This document shows positions 51,142 to 61,998 of a stretch of DNA of 64,000 nucleotides, piece by piece; within the stretch, counting starts at the first letter, position 1; every line of letters starts with the position of its first letter. Source of the DNA: AP-15 sp963747735. GTDB taxonomy: Bacteria > Pseudomonadota > Alphaproteobacteria > ATCC43930 > CGMCC-115725. Made by a program: the position numbers and the translations under genes. The stretch spans positions 186,001-250,000 of the forward strand of contig CAVVGE010000006.1 in NCBI GenBank assembly GCA_963747735.1, in the 5' to 3' direction. Below the pieces are notes generated by a model, which was given only the letters and a program-made list of their open reading frames with translations, made no database searches and was not told the DNA's origin.

Positions 51142-52125
51142 TCAGATCCAGCCGCGGAACTTGAACCAGACGATCGGCAACACCGCGCTCAGCGCAATGA
51201 CCGCGAGCCCGTAGGGATAGCCCCAGCTCCAATCGAGCTCGGGCATGCCTTTGAAATTCATCCCGTACATGCTGGCGACGAGCGTCGGCGGGATGCCGAC
51301 CACCGAGACGATCGTCAACACCTTGATGATGTTGTTCTGCTCGATGTTGATCAGGCCGAGCGTCGCGTCGAGCAGGAGCTGGACTTTGTTGACGATGTGC
51401 GCGTCGTAGTCGTTTAGCGAATGGACATCCTGGCGCACCGTTTCGAGCCGCGGCTTGATCTCAGGCGGCAACCAATCGGCGAGACCGGTGGCGTAAGGCA
51501 CGATCCGCCCGACGCCGAGGAGGGTGTCGCGGATCTTCGAGGCCAGATCGCCGCTATGCCCGATCCGGCGCAGGATCACCCTGAGGTCGGCGGTCTCGCG
51601 CGCCGGCGCATGGCGCCCGGTGGGCTGGGTGGCCGGGGTGTGAAACAGCCGGTGCGACAAGGTGTCGAGCTCGGCGGCGATGTTTTCGAGAATGTCGGCG
51701 ATACGGTCGGAAAACGCATCCATCAGCCCGGCAAAGACGGCGGCGCTGGTCAGCGGATCGGTCTCGGCCGCCAGCTCGTGCTGCGCGAAATTGGTGAACG
51801 AGGTCAGCTCCTCGAACCGGACCGTGATCAACCGCTCGCGGGTCAGCACCAGCCCGACCGGGGTCGAGAGCGGCTGGTCGGAATCGGCGCGGTAGACCAG
51901 CGGAAGGCTCAGATAGAGCGCGCCGTTGTCGCTGCGCAGCCGCGAGGAGCTCTCGATCTCGCTCAGATCCGCCCGGCTCGGAACGCCGAGACCGGTGATT
52001 TGCTCGACCGAGGCGATCTCGCCCGGCTCCGGGCGCAGCAGGTCGATCCACACGGCATCGGCGGGTGCAGCACCACCCGTCCATTGTTCGCCGCGGTCGG
52101 CGCGGCTGCGATAGAGCGTCAGCAT
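51142..52125 (-). CDS. corA: CorA-family magnesium/divalent cation transporter
   Basis: The 327-residue protein has the cytoplasmic funnel domain (DAVWIDLLRPEPGEIASVEQ, ITVRFEELTSFTNF), a long stalk helix (LDATLGLINIEQNNIIKVLT) and two C-terminal membrane helices. The signature YGMNFKGMPE lies in the loop between them, and VSVVGIPPTLVASM is in the pore helix. CorA pentamers import magnesium. The start ATG 52125 gives the usual MLTLYR N-terminus. The positively charged C-terminal end (WFKFRGWI) is typical. The gene is divergent from the substrate-binding protein gene. Confidence 0.93.
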   Translation of the reverse strand: MLTLYRSRADRGEQWTGGAAPADAVWIDLLRPEPGEIASVEQITGLGVPSRADLSEIESSSRLRSDNGALYLSLPLVYRADSDQPLSTPVGLVLTRERLITVRFEELTSFTNFAQHELAAETDPLTSAAVFAGLMDAFSDRIADILENIAAELDTLSHRLFHTPATQPTGRHAPARETADLRVILRRIGHSGDLASKIRDTLLGVGRIVPYATGLADWLPPEIKPRLETVRQDVHSLNDYDAHIVNKVQLLLDATLGLINIEQNNIIKVLTIVSVVGIPPTLVASMYGMNFKGMPELDWSWGYPYGLAVIALSAVLPIVWFKFRGWI

Positions 52126-52213
52126 GGCGGCGAGCTTAGCGCCGGCGCGATTTCTTTTCCCGCAGATTGATGCGATGGTCGCCGCGAGCAGGGTGCGCAA
52201 ACGGGAGAAGACG

Positions 52214-53236
52214 ATGCGTTGGGCCGGTCTTGCGATCGCCGCGATGGTTTTGGCGCTGTCGCGCTTGGCGCCGGCCGTGGCCGACGAGCCTGTGCATGTG
52301 CGCATCGGCTGGGTGGTGGCGCCGGCCGACCTCGCCACCTTGATGTTCGAAAAGCCGGGCCTGGCGCCGCATGCCGGCAAGACCTACGTGCCGGAGCTTA
52401 TTCATTTCGCCGGCACGCCGACCGCGATGACCGCACTCGCCGCCGGGCAGATCGATTGCGCGGCCCTCGCCTACTCGACCTTTGCCCTCGGTGTCGAAAA
52501 CGCCGGGATGCAGGATTTGCGCATCATCGCCGACGCGATCCAGGACGGCGTCCCCGGCTATCACACCAACACCTTTGTCGTGCGCAAGGACAGCCCGATC
52601 AAGACGGTCGAAGACCTGAAGGGCAAGATCCTGGCGACCAACCAGCGCGGCAGCGCGGTCGATGTCGCGGTGCGCGAGATGCTGGCCAAGCATGGTTTGA
52701 AAGACAAGCGCGACCTGACCATGATCGAGGCGCCGTTCCCGGCGCAAAAGGCGATGCTGAAGGAGCACAAGGTCGATTTCATCACCGCCGTCGCCCCGTT
52801 CGGCTTCGACCCCGAGCTCCTTTCTTTTTCGCGCACGCTCTTTACCCAGGCCGACGCGGTCGGGCGAACCCAGATGATCGTGCGCGTGGCGCGCGCCGGG
52901 TTTTTGCAGGAGCATCGCGCCGCGATGGTCGATTTTATGGAGGATTACCTGCGCGTGCTCGGCTACCTCCTCGACCCGGCGCATCACGAGGAAGCGGTCC
53001 GGCTGATCACCCAGGCGACCAGGCAAAAACCTGCGCTCTACGAAAAATGGGCCTTTACCAAGCTCGACTACTACCGCGACCCGGCCGCACTCCCCAATCT
53101 CGACGCCTTGCAGGCGAACGTCGATCTGGCACACAAGCTCGGCTTTGTGCGCGCCGCCCTCGACGTCAAAAAATACGCCGACCTCAGCCTCGCCCAAGAC
53201 GCCGCCAAACGCCTCGACAAAGCCGCCACGCAATAA
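52214..53236 (+). CDS. ABC transporter substrate-binding protein (SsuA/NMT1-like)
   Basis: The 340-residue protein has a signal peptide (WAGLAIAAMVLALSRLAPAVA) and an NMT1/SsuA-type binding domain: VRIGWVVAPADLATLMFEKP, LIHFAGTPTAMTALAAGQID, ALAYSTFALGVENAG, TFVVRKDSPIKTVEDLKGK, ATNQRGSAVDVAVREML and a C-terminal helical end. Such proteins bind sulfonates, nitrate, taurine or pyrimidines. The GGAGA ribosome site precedes ATG 52214. No permease or ATPase gene is next to it, so it must share a transporter encoded elsewhere. Confidence 0.88.
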   Translation: MRWAGLAIAAMVLALSRLAPAVADEPVHVRIGWVVAPADLATLMFEKPGLAPHAGKTYVPELIHFAGTPTAMTALAAGQIDCAALAYSTFALGVENAGMQDLRIIADAIQDGVPGYHTNTFVVRKDSPIKTVEDLKGKILATNQRGSAVDVAVREMLAKHGLKDKRDLTMIEAPFPAQKAMLKEHKVDFITAVAPFGFDPELLSFSRTLFTQADAVGRTQMIVRVARAGFLQEHRAAMVDFMEDYLRVLGYLLDPAHHEEAVRLITQATRQKPALYEKWAFTKLDYYRDPAALPNLDALQANVDLAHKLGFVRAALDVKKYADLSLAQDAAKRLDKAATQ

Positions 53237-53247
53237 GCCGCCCGTGC

Positions 53248-56200
53248 CTACGTGCCGGGCAGCGCATACAGATGCACCAGCATCGTGCCGCCGTAGCTCA
53301 ACAACGGCAGCAGCACCGCCTTGACGATCGGCTGGCTCGACCACGGCGCAAACGCACCCTCTTTCAGGTTTTCGATCTCGTTCAGGATCATTTGTAATTG
53401 GCTCGCGGTATTCTTGTGGCCCTGCGCAGCAATGATCTTTGCCGTCAGGTTGTCGCGTGCCACGGCGCGGGCATTCTCAGCAGCCGCGCGCAGCGCCACC
53501 ACCGAGCCGATAATCACCGCGAGGCTGATTGCCTGTGCAATTATCAATGTCCAGGGCATCGAGAAATCATCGAACAACCGGCTGCGCGAGACGATCAGCA
53601 ATGCCAATGACAGAAATGGGAAATAGATGAGTTGAGTGATGCAATGCGTGCGTTTCGCCAGAAATTTCATATCGAGCCAGTCGTCGAGATCGGCAGCCTT
53701 CATTTGAAATCCGTGGGAAAACTGATTGATTGTCTCTGGGGGCCAAGCCGTTTCAACCGACGTAAGGCGCTTTACGAAGACGGCCAAATACAACGTTGCA
53801 TCCGCAACGAGAAATATCAAAAATAGCGTGGCGAAGACATCAGCAATTGTCACGGATGAATAAATAATGCGCGCTAGGCTGCCCCGAGCCGGCGCATTGA
53901 GGTCGCCGAAAATCGGGACCAAGATCAACGACCATACGAGCGCCATCGACGCGGTGCCGACCGTGGCGCGAATGAAACGGGCCGGCAGACTGGCTGCAGA
54001 CCCACCGTTGATCTGATTGAGCCACTTCCTCGGGCGCCCGCCCTGCTGAGGGGTCTTTGGTGGTAGCCATAGTTGGGCGATCAAGATCGTCGTCCACCAG
54101 CTGATGATCCCTCCCTTACGAGGGCCCAATTCCCGGCGTTGCTGGGCAAATGTCGCCTGGGTCGAAGAAAACCCCATTTGCTGCGCCGTATCTCGTCGAT
54201 TTTTCTTGAGGCTCTGCAGCGCGTAGCAGATCAGCCATAATGACAGACCGAAGCCGAGCGCCCGGATCGCAATCGTCGGCCACACGCTGATCCCCTGGAA
54301 TAACGTCATCGGCTCGCCCAGCCGGCCTTGGGTCAGAAACGGACCGATGCGCAGCCAGGCGAAGCACAGGCCTGCCGAGACTGTCGCCGCTGTCAGAAAC
54401 GACAGGATCAACCAATTGAGGCGAGGCCGCACCGCAGGCGGATGGTCTCCCGCCCGCGCCATCCGGGGAAAGCAGTGCCGGCGCACCGTGCGCGAGCCGA
54501 ACACCGCGGCGAGCAACAGCCCGGTTAGGAGAAAGCCGGCGCCGACCAGAGCGCGCCCGCCGACTGGCGGGTACAGCTCGACCACCTCCGGCTGGACACT
54601 CGGGTAGTCGATCATGTCGGCGCGCAGCCGCTGCGCGGACGCATCTTCGGGGCCGGACGGCAGCATTCGCGCGGCGCGGCGCCCGATTTGGAACAAGACC
54701 GGGCTCGCCAGCCAACTCGTCAATTTGTCGTTGAGCGCCTGCTGGTCGAGCGCTGTGCCAGACCATTCGTTGCGTAGCGCCAGCCGTGTCGCAAGAAAGA
54801 TCGAGCTCTGATAGGTGCTGCGAAATGGCGGTATATCATCTTGCAGCTGCCGATGGAGGCTCAGCCCATAGCTTGAGGCGACCAGCAAATTTCTCGTATA
54901 GCGGGATTTTTCCTGCGGCAGCAGCAGCGCGTCGAGGTCCGTGGTGAAGAACAGCGCTTCCGGAACCTCGGGTCGCAATGCCTGTAGAATCAGCAGCTTG
55001 TCATAAACGTCGCTGCCGAGGATCCCGACCGCTGCGATGCGCTCGCCGGACCGTCGCAGCTCCTCGTCGCGCTCCTTGATAGTTGCAGCAAGACGACGCA
55101 GGTAGTCGAATTGGCTTTGCCCTTCGGCGGCTTCGAATTTCTGCGTGTTGTCGGGAGTGGCGCTGATCGGCTTATTGGGATTTTGTTCGCTGTTCCTATC
55201 TTCCGACGAATTTCCGTTTTTGATGGATTTGCGATCGGGCAATCGGCCGTCAAGGCCACGCAAATAACTGTAGCTTTCGATCCAATCAGGGAACCCTGAC
55301 AGCTTGGTGACGTCCTCTCCGGCCTTTTTCTTGAAGGCTTCCCACACGCTGCTGTGCAAAAATCGCCCGTATACAGTATCTCGTTCGGAAATCAGCGCTA
55401 TGTGGTCGCGGTGCGGATGCACGGCCGAATTTTCACAGAGATGGACGTCCCGTCGGCCGAGCTCTTGGATCAGCACTTCGGCAAGACTGTTGTCGGAACT
55501 GACGGTGCGAAAATACCGGATGCCCACGGAGCGAAAATGGGCTTCAATTCCGGTTTCGGAGCTGCCAGAGTTGCTCAATATTTTTTGATCCTCAGCAGTA
55601 GCACCGAAATTATATACAGTATATCGCATACCCTGCGCCGACAACTCGAACGCGCATCTTCCAGCCACGGCTCTGTTTGATCTCTGCTGCCTCGCGACGT
55701 CTTTTGCCATCTCCATCAGCATCGTCAAATCCTGGGGGCCGATGAGCGCGAATTTGATATCCCGGCGTGCCGTGCGGTTCACCCGTTGCAGCTCCCGCAC
55801 TAAGCGATCCAAAGCGGCGACCGGCCGGTGCCCGGCTGTCAGGAAGTCTTCATCGAGCCACAGCACGGCAGCTCGCCTGCCCGGGTTGGGCGTGCGTGGT
55901 ATCGGGCCCACTCCAAGGTTCATGCCCTCGTCGAACCACTCGAAGGGAATGTAGGGAGGCAGCCTCGCAGGCGAGTCGGTTTCGCGGGCAAGGCACTCGA
56001 TCTCGGCCGCACCATCGGCAGGGGCAGCGGCCGTCCCGATCCGCGCCGCCGCTTTGGAGACCGCATCACGAGACACTGCATCAGGAGAGGCCGCATCAGG
56101 CTCTTTCTTATCATCGGGTTTTTGCGCTAGTATTTTCTCGGTTCGCCAATAGCCAATGTGCTTTTCGTCTTCCGGCGCGTAATTCGCTGCGTGCAGCGCG

Positions 56201-56580
56201 GCCAGCACCGCATAGCGCAGCCGGCGCCTCGTCTCGGCGGCCTCCGGGTATGGCGCACCGGGCAGAGCGACCGCCAACACCAGAGCGGGGTGGTCTTCGA
56301 GAGGCCGAAAAAGATTCTCGCACGAATGCTGGCTGGGCGCGCCGCTGTTGGGACCATCCTCAACAGCCTGCATTACCGCGTCGAGCGGGTCCTGCCAGAG
56401 CCGCGCCTCGGTGTCCTGGGTGCCGGCGGTCTCATGGACATGATGATCGGCGTCGATTGGGCGGCTGCTGACCAGCGGCGGCGCTTGCCATCCGACATAG
56501 ACGGCGCTCGCCAGCGCTGCCACGAACAGAATGATGCTGCTGCTTCCGAGCCCGGGGCCGGGCTGCTTTTCGTCGGCCAT
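53248..56580 (-). CDS. Large membrane protein of unknown function
   Basis: The 1110-residue protein was not recognised. One N-terminal membrane helix (SSSIILFVAALASAVYVGW) leads to about 620 soluble residues. These contain PALVLAVALPGAPYPEAAET, LRYAVLAALHAANYAPEDEK, RRAAVLWLDEDFLTAGH and, later, RIAAVGILGSDVYDKLLIL and EALFFTTDLDALLLPQE. The last two look like Rossmann-type strands of a receptor or nucleotide-binding domain. At least seven membrane helices follow from about residue 650 (ALVGAGFLLTGLLLAAVFG; LNWLILSFLTAATVSAGLCF; VTIADVFATLFLIFLVADA; WTLIIAQAISLAVIIGSVV; VLLPLLSYGGTMLVHLYAL). Parts of the gene are clearly AT-richer than the neighbours, which may mean horizontal origin. A CRP-type palindrome lies upstream. 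Confidence 0.8.
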   Translation of the reverse strand: MADEKQPGPGLGSSSIILFVAALASAVYVGWQAPPLVSSRPIDADHHVHETAGTQDTEARLWQDPLDAVMQAVEDGPNSGAPSQHSCENLFRPLEDHPALVLAVALPGAPYPEAAETRRRLRYAVLAALHAANYAPEDEKHIGYWRTEKILAQKPDDKKEPDAASPDAVSRDAVSKAAARIGTAAAPADGAAEIECLARETDSPARLPPYIPFEWFDEGMNLGVGPIPRTPNPGRRAAVLWLDEDFLTAGHRPVAALDRLVRELQRVNRTARRDIKFALIGPQDLTMLMEMAKDVARQQRSNRAVAGRCAFELSAQGMRYTVYNFGATAEDQKILSNSGSSETGIEAHFRSVGIRYFRTVSSDNSLAEVLIQELGRRDVHLCENSAVHPHRDHIALISERDTVYGRFLHSSVWEAFKKKAGEDVTKLSGFPDWIESYSYLRGLDGRLPDRKSIKNGNSSEDRNSEQNPNKPISATPDNTQKFEAAEGQSQFDYLRRLAATIKERDEELRRSGERIAAVGILGSDVYDKLLILQALRPEVPEALFFTTDLDALLLPQEKSRYTRNLLVASSYGLSLHRQLQDDIPPFRSTYQSSIFLATRLALRNEWSGTALDQQALNDKLTSWLASPVLFQIGRRAARMLPSGPEDASAQRLRADMIDYPSVQPEVVELYPPVGGRALVGAGFLLTGLLLAAVFGSRTVRRHCFPRMARAGDHPPAVRPRLNWLILSFLTAATVSAGLCFAWLRIGPFLTQGRLGEPMTLFQGISVWPTIAIRALGFGLSLWLICYALQSLKKNRRDTAQQMGFSSTQATFAQQRRELGPRKGGIISWWTTILIAQLWLPPKTPQQGGRPRKWLNQINGGSAASLPARFIRATVGTASMALVWSLILVPIFGDLNAPARGSLARIIYSSVTIADVFATLFLIFLVADATLYLAVFVKRLTSVETAWPPETINQFSHGFQMKAADLDDWLDMKFLAKRTHCITQLIYFPFLSLALLIVSRSRLFDDFSMPWTLIIAQAISLAVIIGSVVALRAAAENARAVARDNLTAKIIAAQGHKNTASQLQMILNEIENLKEGAFAPWSSQPIVKAVLLPLLSYGGTMLVHLYALPGT

Positions 56581-56652
56581 GTTCTTGGTCCCCGCCGCGC
56601 AGCCGGTCTGCTGCCGGCCTTAACCATTTCGCTTGCGGATCGGGCCTCGAGG

Positions 56653-56668
56653 TGTGAGCTGGCTCACA
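56653..56668. promoter_or_regulatory. CRP/FNR-type binding palindrome
   Basis: TGTGAGCTGGCTCACA is a perfect TGTGA-N6-TCACA palindrome, extended by GG and CC on either side (56651-56670). It lies 73 bp before the start of the 1110-residue membrane protein gene and 47 bp after the end of ureG. No U tract follows on either strand in a position to make it a terminator, although AAAAAA occurs on one side at 56677-56682. Its match to the CRP consensus is complete; binding is inferred. Confidence 0.6.
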
Positions 56669-56715
56669 CCGTGACTAAAAAATGGCAAATGGAGTTGGCT
56701 GTCGATGTCTCGCCG

Positions 56716-57326
<611 letters not shown>

Positions 57327-57330
<4 letters not shown>

Positions 57331-58052
57331 GAGCGGAAGAGCCTCGAATATTGGGTTTCGTGCGCCATCGAGGCGAGGTCGAGGGCGAAAGTCGCGGCGC
57401 CGAAATCGCCCGGATCGCGCGCCATCGCCGCACCCACCGCCGCGATTACGTCCGGTTCGAGAGCCGCGAGAATGCGCTGCCCGTCGGTCTGCCCGATGAT
57501 CCCGAGCCGCAGCCCGGCGGCGACGAGATTGGCCGCCATCGCCTGCAAATAGCCGACGAGCGCGTCGCCGAGCGCGATCCCGGCCCGCGCCATCGCCGCA
57601 CCGACCGCCGCCGGGTAGCAGACCGCATCCTCGGTCGCCGCCCCCTCCCTTGCCTCCCCCGCATGCGGGGGAGGGTTAGGGTGGGGGAGCAACGCTTCGG
57701 GCCAGGCGGTGCGGCAGGCCGCGAGAAAGGCCTGTCCTTCGGACGATGTTTCGAGCGCCAGCTCGGCGGTCGCGCGATAAGCGACGCCGCGCCGGTTGGC
57801 ATCGGCGAGCGCGACGATGTCTCCTGCCGCCGCCGCCCGATAGGCGTCGCGCAAAATATCGGCATCGATGCGCCCGCCGCCCTGCATGATCGCCGCATGG
57901 ACCCACCCTTGCAGCGAGGCGCGGTCCGCGATCCGCCCGCTTTCCATGACGGCTTCGAGGCCGTGCGAATAGCTGAACGCGCCGACCGGAAAGCTCGGCG
58001 ACAGCCAGGCGAGCAGCCGATAGAGCCGAGCGGCGGCTGCGTCAGTCGCCAT
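57327..58052 (-). CDS. ureF: Urease accessory protein UreF with an in-frame repeat insertion
   Basis: The 241-residue protein matches UreF, the helical factor that controls UreG activity: LYRLLAWLSPSFPVGAFSYS, HGLEAVMESGRIADRASL, AFLAACRTAWPEAL, and GLRLGIIGQTDGQRILAALE. Between WPEAL and the YPAAVGAAMARAG block, the usual short linker is replaced by about 20 residues (PHPNPPPHAGEAREGAA) encoded by a REP-like repeat at 57641-57688. The frame is kept. Five ATG codons lie in a hexamer repeat at the start; the last (58052) gives MATDAAAARL. The gene overlaps ureE by 11 bp and ureG by 4. Confidence 0.92.
57641..57688 (-). repeat. REP-like repeat inside ureF
   Basis: The dyad CTCCCCC-GCATGC-GGGGGAG (57654-57673) is followed by GGTTAGGGTGGGGG. 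On the coding strand it yields the PHPNPPPHAGE peptide without a frameshift. It is nearly identical to the intergenic copy at 58531-58581. Confidence 0.88.
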
Positions 58053-58527
58053 CGCCATCGCCATCGCCATCGCCATCGGGGCGATGCGGCGGGGGGCCGG
58101 CATAGGCCCCGGTTTCGGGGTCGAACGGGGCGTCGAGCGGGCTGAGCCGGCCGCCGAGACCGGTGACCATCTCGGCGACGACATGGTCGGCGCGGATGCG
58201 CAGCCGCTCGCCTTGCACTTGCACCGGCAAATGCCGGTTGCCGAGATGCCAGGCGATGCGCAGCAGCAGGGTCGGGTCCTCGACTTCGATTTCCAGCACG
58301 GGCTCGGGCGCGGCGCGCACGCGAATACAGCCGCCATCGGCGAGCTCGAGCCCGTCGCCTTCGGCCAGGTGATGCGCGCGCGGCAGGTCGAGCATAAACG
58401 TGTCGCCCGAATTGGCGACCAGGCGGATGCGCCGCCGATGCCGGTCGAGATAGGCGAGCGTCACCGTATCGACTGCCCTTTCGTCCGCCCAGCTGCCGCG
58501 CATATGGACCGAAATCGCCCGCCGCAT
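58042..58527 (-). CDS. ureE: Urease accessory nickel chaperone UreE
   Basis: The 161-residue protein has the UreE N-terminal domain (VDTVTLAYLDRHRRRIRLVA, GDTFMLDLPRAHHLAEGDGL) and the metal-binding ferredoxin-like domain (LRIAWHLGNRHLPVQVQG with the nickel-binding histidine, then RIRADHVVAEMVTGLGG). The tail is not histidine-rich as in some UreE proteins but is PHRPDGDGDGDGDGD, encoded by a hexamer repeat that also forms the start of ureF. The acidic tail might bind a metal ion loosely. The gene is 82 bp from the ureC end; that gap holds a REP-like repeat. Confidence 0.92.
   Translation of the reverse strand: MRRAISVHMRGSWADERAVDTVTLAYLDRHRRRIRLVANSGDTFMLDLPRAHHLAEGDGLELADGGCIRVRAAPEPVLEIEVEDPTLLLRIAWHLGNRHLPVQVQGERLRIRADHVVAEMVTGLGGRLSPLDAPFDPETGAYAGPPPHRPDGDGDGDGDGD
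58047..58077 (-). repeat. Hexamer microsatellite shared by ureE and ureF
   Basis: On the minus strand GATGGC is repeated five times in direct succession. In the ureE frame it codes Gly-Asp repeats at the C-terminus. In the ureF frame it codes Met-Ala repeats, each unit offering an ATG start. Gain or loss of units would lengthen or shorten both products without a frameshift. Confidence 0.9.
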
Positions 58528-58530
58528 CAG

Positions 58531-58581
58531 CTCCCTCCCATTTGCTCCCCCGCATGCGGGGGAGGGTTAGAGGTGGGGGGC
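58531..58581 (-). repeat. REP-like repeat between ureC and ureE
   Basis: It contains GCTCCCCCGCATGCGGGGGA, then GGGTTAGAGGTGGGGGGCG, close to the copy inside ureF. It occupies most of the 82-bp gap and could fold as a hairpin in the operon transcript. Confidence 0.85.
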
Positions 58582-58609
58582 GCCGGCTCACATACCGATG
58601 CCCCGAGCG

Positions 58610-60318
<1,709 letters not shown>

Positions 60319-60340
60319 CGCGCTACGCCTTCTCGCGGAG

Positions 60341-60434
60341 AACCCCTCTCCGCCCTCTATGGGTGAGAGGGGGGAGCCTGCCCCCTCCCTGACCCTCCCC
60401 CGCGCGCGGGGGAGGGAGGGGTGGGGGCGGGAGG
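60341..60434 (-). repeat. REP-like repeats between ureB and ureC
   Basis: Two C/G-rich dyads fill the gap: CCCCTCTCCGCCCTCTATGG with GTGAGAGGGG, and CCCTCCCCC-GCGCGC-GGGGGAGGG followed by AGGGGTGGGGG. Both are of the same general type as the copies near ureE. The gap between ureC and ureB is 144 bp, unusually wide for urease structural genes. Confidence 0.8.
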
Positions 60435-60462
60435 GACGAAGCGGAAGGCGTAATTGGGCCGA

Positions 60463-60768
60463 TCACAGCGGGCCGTTGATCTTGGCGTTGAAGCCGACGA
60501 CGCGGCGGGCGCCGGCATAGGCGACGAGCCTGACCTCGCGGCTCTGGCCCGGCTCGAACCGGGTCGCGGTGCCGGCCGGGATGTCGAGCCGATAGCCGCG
60601 CGCCTTTTCCCGATCGAAGGCGAGCGCGGTGTTCGTCTCATAAAAATGGTAATGCGAGCCGATTTGGATCGGCCGGTCGCCGGTATTGGCGACGATCAGC
60701 GTCACGCTCGGCCGCCCGGCATTCAATTCGATGTCGCCGGGTGCGGTGAACAGTTCGCCGGGGATCAT
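60463..60768 (-). CDS. ureB: Urease beta subunit
   Basis: The 101-residue product is a complete UreB: MIPGELFTAPGDIELNAGRP, VTLIVANTGDRPIQIGSHYH, FYETNTALAFDREKARGYRL, IPAGTATRFEPGQSREVRLV, and GARRVVGFNAKINGPL. The ATG at 60768 is the true start; the open frame upstream is repeat sequence. UreB packs around UreA and UreC in the trimer. It lies 109 bp after ureA and 144 bp before ureC; both gaps hold REP-like repeats. Confidence 0.96.
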   Translation of the reverse strand: MIPGELFTAPGDIELNAGRPSVTLIVANTGDRPIQIGSHYHFYETNTALAFDREKARGYRLDIPAGTATRFEPGQSREVRLVAYAGARRVVGFNAKINGPL

Positions 60769-60784
60769 CGCCGTGCCCGCAAAA

Positions 60785-60846
60785 GCGGGCCCCTCTCCCC
60801 GCTTGCGGGGAGAGGGAGGGACCCGCACCGCGGGAGGGTGAGGGGC
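60785..60846 (-). repeat. REP-like repeat between ureA and ureB
   Basis: The dyad CCCCTCTCCCC-GCTT-GCGGGGAGAGGG is followed by ACCCGCACCGCGGGAGGGTG and GAGGGG. It occupies most of the 109-bp gap. Confidence 0.8.
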
Positions 60847-60877
60847 AGCAACCGCGATACGCCAGCCATTTCCTGCC

Positions 60878-61180
60878 TCACCGGATCGGCTCGTGCACGG
60901 TGACGAGCTTGGTGCCGTCGGGGAAGGTCGCTTCGACCTGGATCTCGGGGATCATCTCCGCCACCCCCTCCATGACCTGCTCGCGGCCGATGACCGTGGC
61001 GCCGTCGCGCATCAATTCGGGCACGCTCCGGCCGTCGCGGGCACCTTCGAGCACATAGTCGGTGATCAGCGCCACCGCTTCGGGATAGTTGAGCCTGAGC
61101 CCGCGCCGCAGCCGGCGCTCGGCAACCATCGCCGCAACCGACACCAGCAATTTGTCCTTCTCGCGCGGCGTCAGGTTCAT
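60878..61180 (-). CDS. ureA: Urease gamma subunit
   Basis: The 100-residue product is a complete UreA: MNLTPREKDKLLVSVAAMVA, RGLRLNYPEAVALITDYVLE, GARDGRSVPELMRDGATVIG, VMEGVAEMIPEIQVEATFPD, and GTKLVTVHEPIR. Its ATG overlaps the stop of the UspA-like gene by four bases (ATGA), so the two are translationally coupled. ureD, which commonly precedes ureA in alphaproteobacteria, is not found here. Confidence 0.97.
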   Translation of the reverse strand: MNLTPREKDKLLVSVAAMVAERRLRRGLRLNYPEAVALITDYVLEGARDGRSVPELMRDGATVIGREQVMEGVAEMIPEIQVEATFPDGTKLVTVHEPIR

Positions 61181-61998
61181 CGGATGATCAGCACATCGCA
61201 GGCAAAGTGTTCGGCAAAGGCTTGCAGCCGCTCCTCGGTGCCGTCCACCGCGCCTGCCTCGAACGCCAGCAATCGGCAGTCGAGCGCGACGATCCGGCGG
61301 GAGAGGGCGGCGGGCTCGCCGGGCATCGCCTCGATCCGCGGCTGCAGCGAAAACGCCGCGAGATGGTCGGCAACCCAAGCCTCGAACCCGGCAGGATCGG
61401 CGATCTCCTGCGGGCGGAGCACAACGAGGCTGCTGGCGGTGGCCTGGGCGATCCGCGCGGCGGCGGCGAGCAATCGGGCCGCAATCGGGCTCTCTTCGCG
61501 CAGCAGCGCCACCACCGCGCCATTCTGCGCCCAGGCGGCCCTGGCGAATAAAAACGGGCCCGGGCTCGCTGCGAGCGACGACCACCACCGGCAATGCACG
61601 CGAAAATGTCCAGCGACCGGCCGGGTCACCCCGCCGGCAACCAGGAGGTCGCGCGGGCTCGCCCCGGCAAAAGCAGCCGCAGCGCCGCGCACGACCTCGA
61701 ACGACCATTCGAGCGCATGCCGCGCCGCCGCTGCGGCTAGCTCGCGGCGGGCCTGCTCGGCCGCGGCGCGCAGATGAAGCGCGACAAACTCTCCGGTAAA
61801 GGGCTCGGCGGCGGCACCCCAGGCGACGTGTCGCGCGACCGGCAGCCGGGCGAGGTGCAGCAATTCCTCGTCCTCGACAAAAACGCCGTGCAGCGGCGAG
61901 CCGGAGCGCGCGGCGAGAAGGGCTGCGGTATCGAATGCCGTGCGATATTCGGACGCTGCATCGACCGAGACGATCACCCGCTCGATCGTGCCGCTCAT
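61177..61998 (-). CDS. UspA-like universal stress domain protein
   Basis: The 273-residue protein starts IERVIVSVDAASEYRTAFDT with a beta strand and a helix like those of UspA proteins. It continues AALLAARSGSPLHGVFVEDE, a helical middle (ALHLRAAAEQARRELAAAAA), and a second half with GAVVALLREESPIAARLLAA, ASSLVVLRPQEI, and a C-terminal strand CDVLIIR. Two tandem UspA-like units are likely, the second divergent; the ATP-binding GxxGxxGS motif is not evident. The start overlaps the upstream protease stop (ATGA) and the end overlaps ureA (ATGA). The link to urease is unexplained. Confidence 0.7.
   Translation of the reverse strand: MSGTIERVIVSVDAASEYRTAFDTAALLAARSGSPLHGVFVEDEELLHLARLPVARHVAWGAAAEPFTGEFVALHLRAAAEQARRELAAAAARHALEWSFEVVRGAAAAFAGASPRDLLVAGGVTRPVAGHFRVHCRWWSSLAASPGPFLFARAAWAQNGAVVALLREESPIAARLLAAAARIAQATASSLVVLRPQEIADPAGFEAWVADHLAAFSLQPRIEAMPGEPAALSRRIVALDCRLLAFEAGAVDGTEERLQAFAEHFACDVLIIR

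Noticed and set aside
56651..56682. Hairpin after ureG considered as a Rho-independent terminator
   Set aside because: The stem is perfect, but on the minus strand the T-rich run lies before the hairpin, not after it. The TGTGA-N6-TCACA form fits a CRP-type site better.
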